A DNA stretch of 6,798 nt from Anaerolineae bacterium (GTDB lineage Bacteria; Chloroflexota; Anaerolineae; Aggregatilineales; Phototrophicaceae): positions 1 to 6,798 of the forward strand of contig JALONY010000088.1 of the NCBI GenBank assembly GCA_025454715.1, read 5' to 3'. Positions 1-5,675 of this stretch are shown here, piece after piece; the stretch's first letter is position 1; each line of letters starts with the position of its first letter. The notes beneath the pieces are model-generated. The model searched no databases. It was not told the origin of the DNA and was given only the letters and a program-made list of their open reading frames with translations. The position numbers and the translations under genes were made by a program.

Positions 1-882
1 GACCGACGCAACGCCAACCTGCCCTACACCATCAATGGGGTCGAGCGGGCGGTGTACGGCGAAAATTGGCAACCGCAACTGGGCGACATCATCGGGCGTC
101 CGGTGTTGCGCGATGGCCAAACCCTCGATTTGCCGGTCACGCTTGACCGCAACACCCAGCTCATCTATGAAGGGCTGTCATTGGCCGTGCCCGCCCTGCT
201 GGCGATTGGGTGCGCGGTATGGGTCTTGCGCCGCTGGGGCGATGAGCCCAATGGGCAGTTTTATGCGGGTCTGATGCTGGTGCAAGGCTTGGCGATGGCC
301 GCCACCGGCACCCTGCACATCAATATCGACCTCGCGCAGATTTTCTATATGGCCTTCTTCGCCATGACCATCGATTTCATCTTGCGCTTCCCGGTGCCCG
401 CCCGCCGCGTCTATCAACGCCGCTGGGTGCTGTGGTTGCTGTATGTGCCCATCCTCGTGCCGGTCTTCAGCTACCTGACCGGCATCACCCCGATGATTGG
501 GGCGTGGCACGTCGGGTTCACGCTGTTCTTCGTCTACATCGCCATGCTGATCGTGCTACAAACCCTGAAGTGGTTACGCACCGACACCCGCACCTACAAA
601 GGCGTGTGGTGGTTGCTGGTGGGCAATTATTTCATGGGCGCGGGCGGGGCGTTGGCCACCTATTTGGGCATTGCCACCGAGTTCCCAGAGCCGCCCTTGG
701 GCAATGTCAGCCTCGCCCAAGTCGTGCTGTTCGCGGTGTTGGCCGTCACCGGCACGGTGTTCGTGCTGGTTCAAACAGTCGGGTTTCATCGCACCCAAAG
801 CCAGCTCGGGGCGTCCTTGCTGACCAGCATCACCTCGACCGACAGCCGACGCACCAGCCACACCCTGAGCGTCGGGCAGTAA
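1..882 (+). CDS. Seven-segment sensor-like integral membrane protein, C-terminal part (5' truncated)
   Basis: The frame is open from base 1, so the true start lies outside the window; 293 residues are visible, ending at TAA 880-882. Residues 1-55 look soluble (a segment around GDIIGRPVLRDGQ could be the end of a PDZ-like or extracytoplasmic domain, which is only a guess). Seven hydrophobic stretches follow, at about 58-77, 87-103, 111-129, 143-161, 168-188, 202-223 and 239-262. Arginine-rich turns (RFPVPARRVYQRRW, about 129-142) suggest cytoplasmic loops. The tail after 263 is short, polar and Ser/Thr-rich. The DFILRFP...VYQRRWVLWLLYVP stretch resembles the seven-helix sensor module that precedes GAF, kinase or phosphatase domains in many Chloroflexota signalling proteins, but no output domain is present here. 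Function is unknown; signal sensing is an inference. An internal GTG at 52 is not needed as a start, since coding continues upstream. Confidence 0.75.
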   Translation, partial: DRRNANLPYTINGVERAVYGENWQPQLGDIIGRPVLRDGQTLDLPVTLDRNTQLIYEGLSLAVPALLAIGCAVWVLRRWGDEPNGQFYAGLMLVQGLAMAATGTLHINIDLAQIFYMAFFAMTIDFILRFPVPARRVYQRRWVLWLLYVPILVPVFSYLTGITPMIGAWHVGFTLFFVYIAMLIVLQTLKWLRTDTRTYKGVWWLLVGNYFMGAGGALATYLGIATEFPEPPLGNVSLAQVVLFAVLAVTGTVFVLVQTVGFHRTQSQLGASLLTSITSTDSRRTSHTLSVGQ

Positions 883-884
883 CC

Positions 885-925
885 CAGCATCCGCCCAGCA
901 CGCGGTCTGGGCTGGGCGGATACTG
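885..925 (+). terminator. GC-rich hairpin after the membrane protein gene, no T-run
   Basis: ATCCGCCCAGC (889-899) and GCTGGGCGGAT (911-921) are perfect 11-bp inverted arms around an 11-nt loop. The helix extends outward by CAG/CTG past one mismatch (888 against 922), to 885-925. It starts three bases after the stop codon at 882. There is no T-tract behind it, so it is either a non-canonical (stem-only) terminator or an RNA 3'-end stabiliser. Confidence 0.55.
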
Positions 926-948
926 ATGGGGTACACTGGTCGATACGC

Positions 949-966
949 ACGGCGCGCACGGCGCGC
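949..966 (+). repeat. Two tandem copies of a 9-bp unit in the permease leader
   Basis: ACGGCGCGC occurs at 949-957 and again at 958-966, head to tail, 20 bases before the permease ATG. It lies between the weak -10-like TACACT (932-937) and the ribosome site. It may be chance in GC-rich DNA or a small binding site. Confidence 0.5.
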
Positions 967-986
967 AACCTGTCAGAGGCGCCCTC

Positions 987-2279
987 ATGAACGAACTGCT
1001 CACCCTCGCCATCGGCAATCTGCTGCGCGCCCGCGCCCGCCTCGTCATGACCGCGGGCGGGGTGCTGGTCGGCACGGCAGCCGTGATTTTGCTCATCAGC
1101 ATCACGGTCGGGCTACAAGAAGCCGCCGAGAAAGACATCGGCCAAAACGCCTCGCTCACCGAAATGCAGGTCTATCCGGCCTACAACCCCAATTTGTCGT
1201 TCGACCAAGTGCCGAGGCTCGACCTCGCGCTGGTGCGCCGCCTCTACACCATTCCCAACGTCGCGATGGTCATCCCAACCGTGTATATGGAGGGTGGCGG
1301 TGAGCTGGTGGCGGGCAAGCTCTACGGCTACGGCTCCATTCAGGGCATCGAGCCGTCGCTCATCCCCTATCTCGGCCTCGAGGCCGCGCAGGGCGCGGTC
1401 AGCCTAGAGCCCGGGCAAGTGCTGGTCGGCTCATTGGTCGGTGCCAACTTCTTCGACCCCAATGCCGAGGAATACACGCCGGTCGAGGTCGATATGTACA
1501 ACACCCCCATCACCCTGACCGTGTATCAATACAGCGGCGAAAACCCCCAATCGCGCAAGGTCAAGCTCGACATCGCTGGCGTACTGGCACCCAACCCGTC
1601 GTATGACTACGCCATCATGATGCCCATCCGCGATGTGCTGGCCTACAACGAGTTTACCAGCGGCAACGCCTTCGACCCCGAAACCTTCCAATTCGCCAAT
1701 ATCACCGTGCGCGCCACCAGCCGCGAGACCACCCTCGAGGTGTCCGAGGCCATCCGTGACCTCGGCTACGAGGTGAGCGGCATGGTCGATTTCTTGAACC
1801 AGCTCAACCAATTCTTCGGCACCATGCGCCTGATGTTGGGGGCGGTGGGCAGTGTGGCCTTGCTGGTGGCCGCCTTCGGGGTGGCCAACACCATGACCAT
1901 GGCCATCTTGGAGCGCACCAAAGAAATCGGCCTGATGAAAGCGATCGGGGCGACCGACCGCGACGTGATGACCATCTTCTTGATCGAGGCCGGCATGGTC
2001 GGGTTTAGCGGTGGGGCGGCGGGCGTGCTGCTCAGCTATTTCTTACAAAACCTCGCCAACACCGCCATCCGCAACCTGCCCGCCGGTGACGGCTCGGGCG
2101 GGGCGATGTTCTTGCCCATCAACCCCGAGTTGTTCCGCACCGCCGATTTGCTGGTCATCCCGCCCGAGCTGACCCTGTTCGCGATGGGGTTGGCCACCGC
2201 CGTCGGGGTGGTGTCGGGCTTGCTGCCCGCGCTACGCGCCGCCCGCATGACGCCGGTCTTGGCATTGAAGGCCGAATAA
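987..2279 (+). CDS. FtsX/MacB-type ABC transporter permease
   Basis: This 430-residue protein has the standard MacB/LolC permease plan. One membrane helix lies at about 17-41, followed by a large extracytoplasmic domain (about 42-277, MacB periplasmic-core-like). Three C-terminal helices lie at about 281-306, 326-355 and 395-415. The sequence ERTKEIGLMKAIGAT (309-323) after helix 2 is the family hallmark, a cytoplasmic coupling segment that contacts the ATPase. The C terminus, LLPALRAARMTPVLALKAE, is the typical ending. The start is ATG 987, supported by AGAGG at 975-979 with a 7-base spacer. Such permeases do not form a conduit through the membrane; they transmit ATP-driven motion to exported or extracytoplasmic substrates (lipoproteins, peptides, drugs, or cell-wall hydrolase control). 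Substrate cannot be told here. No LolD/MacB-type ATPase gene is adjacent within the window, so its partner is either upstream of base 1 or elsewhere. Confidence 0.92.
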   Translation: MNELLTLAIGNLLRARARLVMTAGGVLVGTAAVILLISITVGLQEAAEKDIGQNASLTEMQVYPAYNPNLSFDQVPRLDLALVRRLYTIPNVAMVIPTVYMEGGGELVAGKLYGYGSIQGIEPSLIPYLGLEAAQGAVSLEPGQVLVGSLVGANFFDPNAEEYTPVEVDMYNTPITLTVYQYSGENPQSRKVKLDIAGVLAPNPSYDYAIMMPIRDVLAYNEFTSGNAFDPETFQFANITVRATSRETTLEVSEAIRDLGYEVSGMVDFLNQLNQFFGTMRLMLGAVGSVALLVAAFGVANTMTMAILERTKEIGLMKAIGATDRDVMTIFLIEAGMVGFSGGAAGVLLSYFLQNLANTAIRNLPAGDGSGGAMFLPINPELFRTADLLVIPPELTLFAMGLATAVGVVSGLLPALRAARMTPVLALKAE

Positions 2280-2294
2280 GCGCGATACAACCCG

Positions 2295-2366
2295 ATTCAC
2301 ACCTGAGACGTACATAAAGAAACCGCAATCTCAACGTTTTTGCGGTGTACAATTCAGCTTGTGAAT
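2295..2366 (+). promoter_or_regulatory. Nested inverted repeats in the leader of the ArsA/Get3-like gene
   Basis: The outer arms ATTCACA (2295-2301) and TGTGAAT (2360-2366) are perfect complements; the right arm directly abuts the AGGAGA ribosome site (2367-2372). Inside lie ACCGCAA (2322-2328) and TTGCGGT (2340-2346), also perfect, around an 11-nt loop. The inner dyad ends one base before the candidate -10 box (2348-2353). It could be an operator or, in read-through RNA, a weak hairpin. No regulator can be named. Confidence 0.4.
2348..2353 (+). promoter_or_regulatory. Candidate -10 box for the ATPase-kinase operon
   Basis: TACAAT matches TATAAT at five of six positions and lies 29 bases before the ATG at 2382, a reasonable leader length. 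No good TTGACA-like -35 is present at 16-18 bases upstream, where the inner dyad ACCGCAA lies instead, so an activator or a different sigma factor could be involved. This rests on sequence match only. Confidence 0.4.
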
Positions 2367-2381
2367 AGGAGAACAATCGCC

Positions 2382-3575
2382 ATGCGCGTCATCGTCCATA
2401 CCGGCAAAGGCGGCGTCGGCAAGACCAGTATTTCAGCAGCGACCGCGCTGCGTTGCGCCCAGATGGGGCTCAAAACCATCGTCCTCAGCACCGATACGGC
2501 GCACAGCCTCGCCGACTCGTTGGAGCTGAAGATTGGCCCCGAGCCCGTGCAATTGATGGAAAACCTGTGGGCGCAAGAGGTCGATGCCCGCTATTCGATG
2601 GAAAAATACTGGGGTCGCTTCCAAAAATACATGGTGGCGCTCTTCAGCAAAAACGGGGTCGAGGACATCGTGGCCGAAGAAGTCACCATGTTGCCCGGCC
2701 TCGAAGAAGGCGCGCACCTGCTGTGGATTAACCAATACGTCCAGCAGGGCTTCTACGACGTAATCATCGTGGACGCCGCGCCGACCGCCGAGACCTTGCG
2801 CTTGCTCAGCCTGCCCGACGTGACGCGCTGGTGGCTGGAGCGCGTGCTCAGCCTAACCCGTGGCGTCAGCAAGGTCTTGCGCCCGATTGGGCGGTTGATG
2901 GGGCGTGGCAAGGACAGCATCCCCGACGACGACGCTTGGCAACAGGTGCGCGATTTGTTCGACACGCTGGACAAGGTGCGCGATTTGCTGGCCGACCCCG
3001 CCCGCTCGAGCATCCGCCTCGTGGTCAACCCCGAGAAGATGGTCATCAAAGAGACCCAGCGCACCTACACCTACCTCAACCTGTATGGCTACGCCACCGA
3101 CGCCATCTTGTGCAACCGCATCATCCCCGACGACGTGACCGACCCGTATTTCACCATGTGGAAGGCCAACCAACGCGAAAACCTCGCGTTCGTCGAGGAG
3201 GCGTTCGGCGGGTTGCCGGTGTTGCGCGCCCCGTTGTTCGGCGGCGAGGTCAGCGGCACCGAGCGCTTGATGCGCCTCGCCGACGCCCTATACGGCGACC
3301 GCAGCCCGGTCGAGCGCATGTTCGACGGCAGCACCCACCGCATCGACAAACACCCGGATGGCGGGTACGTCTTGGCCGTCCCCCTGCCGTTCGCAGACAA
3401 AAGCGATATGGACTTGTACCGCTCACGCGATGAACTGACCCTGCGCGTCGGGCCCTATCGCCGCAATATCGTCCTCCCCTATGCCCTGTGGGACTTGGAG
3501 ATCGCAGATGCAAAATTCATCGACGCAACCCTTCACATCCGCTTCTCCGCGAAGCAGCAGCAGCCCCAAGGCTGA
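2382..3575 (+). CDS. ArsA/Get3-family ATPase with C-terminal alpha-crystallin (HSP20-like) domain, Get3d-like
   Basis: This 397-residue protein begins with the deviant Walker A loop TGKGGVGKTS (7-16; signature K9 and K14). It also has the switch I segment STDTAHSL (36-43), the switch II segment DAAPTAETLRLLSLP (131-145), and the ArsA-type VVNPEKM and CNRIIPD segments (214-220, 244-250). The last 70 residues (about 325-390) form a beta-rich domain matching the ArsA HSP20-like tail. That tail is the architecture of bacterial and plastid Get3d proteins: dimeric ATPases thought to bind hydrophobic proteins. Only two cysteines are present (C25, C244), and both the ArsA arsenite-site cysteines and the Get3 zinc CxxC are missing. 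An arsenite pump role is therefore unlikely, and no ars genes are nearby. The start is ATG 2382, with AGGAGA at 2367-2372 (9-base spacer) and the P-loop immediately after; an upstream TTG at 2340 is less likely. The gene overlaps the downstream kinase by 68 bases. Confidence 0.9.
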   Translation: MRVIVHTGKGGVGKTSISAATALRCAQMGLKTIVLSTDTAHSLADSLELKIGPEPVQLMENLWAQEVDARYSMEKYWGRFQKYMVALFSKNGVEDIVAEEVTMLPGLEEGAHLLWINQYVQQGFYDVIIVDAAPTAETLRLLSLPDVTRWWLERVLSLTRGVSKVLRPIGRLMGRGKDSIPDDDAWQQVRDLFDTLDKVRDLLADPARSSIRLVVNPEKMVIKETQRTYTYLNLYGYATDAILCNRIIPDDVTDPYFTMWKANQRENLAFVEEAFGGLPVLRAPLFGGEVSGTERLMRLADALYGDRSPVERMFDGSTHRIDKHPDGGYVLAVPLPFADKSDMDLYRSRDELTLRVGPYRRNIVLPYALWDLEIADAKFIDATLHIRFSAKQQQPQG

Positions 3576-5535
3576 CCCTCTGCCCGCCCCCGACAAAATC
3601 ACCGCCACCAGCACCGACGGCATGGTGACGGGCATCTACGGCGCGACCGACCGCCTGCGCGGCGCGATGACCGACGGCATGAAGCGCGCCGAAACCGCCA
3701 AGCTCAAGCCCGAGGCCGCCCCGACCACCGCCCCCGCCCCCCAAGCGGGGCGGACGGTCACGGCGGGGTCGGTCGTGCCCGCCGACATCGACGCGGTGCC
3801 ACGGGGGCGCTCCTTGGCCATGCAATGGCGCTTCCTCAATGTGCTGGTCTGGGCGGCGCAATTGTTCATCCGCGTCATCTTCTGGCAAATCTACGCCCGT
3901 AAGGTCGTCCCGGGCTACGTCGAGCGCACCAACCCACAACGGTGGGTGCGCTACGCCCGCCAGTTCCGGCGCTTCGCCCTCGCCCGCACCGGCTTGTTCA
4001 TCAAGCTGGGGCAGTTCATCAGCACCCGCGTCGATGCCCTGCCCGAGTCCATCATCCGCGAGCTGGAAAGCCTTCAGGACGAGGTGCCGACCGAGCCGTT
4101 CCCCCGGATGCGTAAGCTGGTCGAGCGTGAACTCGGCGCAATCGACCAACGCTATGCGTGGTTCGACGAAAAGCCGATCGGGGCGGCCAGCCTCGGGCAG
4201 GCCTACCGCGCCAAGCTGCAAAGTGGTGAGCGCGTGGTGGTCAAGGTGCAGCGCCCGGGCATCCGCAACGTGTGCTACACCGACATCGTCGCCCTGAAAA
4301 TCATCGCCGCGGTCGCCGACCGCTTCGCGTTCGTCAAGCGCCGCGCCAACACCCCAGCCCTCGTGCGCGAGTTCGGCCAAGTGGTCTTGCAAGAGCTGTC
4401 ATATCTCAACGAGGCCAACAACGCCCACCAATTCGGGCAGATGTTCGCCAAAGACCACGGCGTCTACATCCCCGAGGTCTACACCGACCACAGCACCGAC
4501 ACCGTGCTGACCATGGAAGACGTGACCAGCATCAAAATCAGCGATTTCGCCGCGCTCGAGGCCGCTGGCATCAGCCGGAAGACCGTGGCCGAGCGCTTGA
4601 TGGATACCTACCTCAAGCAGATTTTCGAGGCGTTCTTCTTCCACGCCGACCCCCACCCGGGCAACCTGTTCATCTACCCCCTGCCGGTCGATGACGTGCA
4701 GAAATACGTCAAAGCGGGTGGCGGCAGGCCGTTTTACCTGATTTTCGTCGATTTCGGCATGACCGGCACCCTGACCCGTGAGATTGCCGACGGCATCGTC
4801 GATACGCTCACCGCCATCATCGCCCGCGACTCGCGCAAGCTGATCCAGAGCTACAACAAGCTCGGGTTCATCTTGCCCGGTGCCGACCTCAAGCGCATCG
4901 AGGAGGCCGCCCGCGCCGCCTTCGACGAGGTGTGGGGCTTGTCGATGACCGAGATTCGCGATATGGACTATGAGCGCGCCGCCAACCTCGCCGGTGAGTT
5001 CAGCGACCTGATCAAGTCGATGCCGTTTTACCTGCCGCAAGATTTCATCTACCTCGGGCGCACCGTCAGCATCCTGAGCGGCATGTGCACCCAGCTCGAC
5101 CCGACCTTCAACCCGTGGAAGGAGCTGGAACCGTATGCCCAGCGCTTGGCCGCGCAAGGCTTCGGCGCGCAAATCGGGATGAGCGGCGAGGCGCTGAGCG
5201 GGTGGGAGCTGGTGCGCGCCACCCTGAGCGGCGGGCGCTTGCTTGGGCTGGCCTCGCAAGCCATCACCAGCCGCATCCCAGTCATCAAGAACGGCAGCAG
5301 CGTGCTCTCGACCATGGACGCGGGCGAGCTTCAGGTGGTCAGTGAGCCCAGCATCGCCTATAAGGCACAGCTCCGCAAGCTAGAGGCCGCCCAAAACCGC
5401 ACCTCGCGGGCGGTGGTCTTCACCGGCATCTTGGTCGCCTCGACCCTGCTGTTTACGGCGGGCTATACGCCCATCGCCGTCGCGGGCTACGCCTATTGCA
5501 GCGTGTCGGCGATATGGGGCACCCTGCGCGGGTGA
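3508..5535 (+). CDS. ABC1/AarF/UbiB-family atypical protein kinase
   Basis: This 675-residue protein carries the full UbiB/COQ8 signature set: KLGQ (166-169, the KxGQ motif), the alanine-rich nucleotide loop GAASLGQAYRA (225-235), the VVVKVQRPG lysine (K246), ELSYLNEANN (296-305), the catalytic-loop motif HADPHPGN (379-386) and DFG (415-417). All key residues are intact. The family supports quinone or other prenyl-lipid metabolism at membranes through ATPase or kinase activity. The first 100 residues are Ser/Pro/Ala/Thr-rich and probably disordered. A hydrophobic stretch (about 109-128) precedes the kinase fold, and two hydrophobic segments (about 635-670) end the protein, suggesting membrane anchoring. 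I place the start at ATG 3508, with GGAG at 3497-3500 (7-base spacer). ATG 3481 lacks a clear ribosome site, and ATG 3622 would also keep the conserved part. The start lies inside the ATPase gene, implying coupled translation. Confidence 0.93.
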   Translation: MQNSSTQPFTSASPRSSSSPKADPLPAPDKITATSTDGMVTGIYGATDRLRGAMTDGMKRAETAKLKPEAAPTTAPAPQAGRTVTAGSVVPADIDAVPRGRSLAMQWRFLNVLVWAAQLFIRVIFWQIYARKVVPGYVERTNPQRWVRYARQFRRFALARTGLFIKLGQFISTRVDALPESIIRELESLQDEVPTEPFPRMRKLVERELGAIDQRYAWFDEKPIGAASLGQAYRAKLQSGERVVVKVQRPGIRNVCYTDIVALKIIAAVADRFAFVKRRANTPALVREFGQVVLQELSYLNEANNAHQFGQMFAKDHGVYIPEVYTDHSTDTVLTMEDVTSIKISDFAALEAAGISRKTVAERLMDTYLKQIFEAFFFHADPHPGNLFIYPLPVDDVQKYVKAGGGRPFYLIFVDFGMTGTLTREIADGIVDTLTAIIARDSRKLIQSYNKLGFILPGADLKRIEEAARAAFDEVWGLSMTEIRDMDYERAANLAGEFSDLIKSMPFYLPQDFIYLGRTVSILSGMCTQLDPTFNPWKELEPYAQRLAAQGFGAQIGMSGEALSGWELVRATLSGGRLLGLASQAITSRIPVIKNGSSVLSTMDAGELQVVSEPSIAYKAQLRKLEAAQNRTSRAVVFTGILVASTLLFTAGYTPIAVAGYAYCSVSAIWGTLRG

Positions 5536-5549
5536 AAAACCACACCCGC
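5528..5549 (+). terminator. Short GC hairpin across the kinase stop codon
   Basis: GCGGGTG (5528-5534) and CACCCGC (5543-5549) are perfect 7-bp arms around an 8-nt A-rich loop. The TGA stop (5533-5535) lies at the arm/loop junction. There is no T-run, as with the hairpin at 885-925. It may be a weak terminator or a stabiliser; if it leaks, read-through reaches doxX. Confidence 0.35.
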
Positions 5550-5552
5550 CAA

Positions 5553-5591
5553 ACATGACACACACATGAGTGACACATGACACACGTCACT
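5553..5591 (+). promoter_or_regulatory. Three tandem 11-bp repeats overlapping a 6-bp dyad, upstream of doxX
   Basis: The units are ACATGACACAC (5553-5563), ACATGAGTGAC (5564-5574) and ACATGACACAC (5575-5585). Units 1 and 3 are identical and all three share ACATGA, so the repeat recurs about once per helical turn. Overlapping them is the perfect dyad AGTGAC (5569-5574), 11-base spacer, GTCACT (5586-5591). With a transcription start near 5626 the cluster would sit at roughly -73 to -35, a typical activator position. The regulator is unknown. Confidence 0.6.
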
Positions 5592-5592
5592 A

Positions 5593-5675
5593 GGGGGTCT
5601 GCCTTTTCGGGGCGATAATGAGGTCATCGTAAGCACGTTGACAAGCTCATTAGCCCACTCGAAAAGGAGACCCCC
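5593..5675 (+). promoter_or_regulatory. Long imperfect hairpin masking the doxX ribosome binding site
   Basis: The whole 83-base stretch folds on itself. GGGGGTCT (5593-5600) pairs with AGACCCCC (5668-5675). After one bulged G (5601), CCTTTTCG (5602-5609) pairs with CGAAAAGG (5660-5667). Next GGC (5611-5613) pairs with GCC (5653-5655), TAATGAG (5616-5622) with CTCATTA (5646-5652), GTCA (5623-5626) with TGAC (5639-5642), and CGT with ACG around the AAGC tetraloop (5631-5634). This gives 33 Watson-Crick pairs. The doxX Shine-Dalgarno AGGAG (5665-5669) is fully inside the basal helix, and the helix ends at the base before ATG 5676. In RNA carrying both arms, translation should be blocked or conditional. 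Confidence 0.75.
5614..5619 (+). promoter_or_regulatory. Candidate -10 box for doxX, inside the hairpin's left half
   Basis: GATAAT matches the TATAAT consensus at five of six positions, 56 bases before the doxX ATG, predicting a start near 5625-5627. No good -35 box is seen at the right distance (5590-5597 reads roughly CTAGGGGG), consistent with an activator bound to the 11-bp repeats just upstream. RNA from this promoter would not contain the left arm 5593-5609. Confidence 0.45.

Noticed and set aside
932..937. TACACT as a promoter -10 for the permease
   Set aside because: It matches only four of six consensus positions and has no -35 at a suitable distance; too weak to annotate.
2340..2381. 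TTG at 2340 as the start of the ArsA/Get3-like ATPase
   Set aside because: It overlaps the candidate promoter and inner dyad and has no ribosome site. ATG 2382 has AGGAGA at good spacing and places the P-loop at the usual residue 7-16.
3481..3507. ATG 3481 as the kinase start
   Set aside because: No clear Shine-Dalgarno precedes it. ATG 3508 has GGAG seven bases upstream.
2382..3575. Arsenite efflux ATPase (ArsA)
   Set aside because: The metal-binding cysteines are absent, the protein has a single ATPase half, it carries an HSP20-like tail, and no arsB, arsD or arsR is nearby.
3517..4392. Long open frame of 291 codons on the - strand opposite the kinase (with similar ones at 4399-5259 and 5493-6236)
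   Set aside because: It is antisense to well-conserved kinase or DoxX coding sequence. Its product is rich in Gly, Ala, Asp, Val and His without a recognisable domain, as expected for shadow frames in GC-rich DNA.
5553..5591. CRISPR-like array
   Set aside because: The 11-bp units are directly adjacent with no spacers and far too short; a regulatory repeat is the better reading.
5638..5643. Perfect TTGACA as a -35 box for doxX
   Set aside because: At 16-18 bases downstream the sequence is the Shine-Dalgarno region with no -10-like box. The motif is explained as part of the inner hairpin pairing (TGAC with GTCA).
5593..5675. Integron attC site or similar recombination hairpin
   Set aside because: The terminal core sites do not fit the GTTRRRY/RYYYAAC pattern, and no cassette array or integrase is present.
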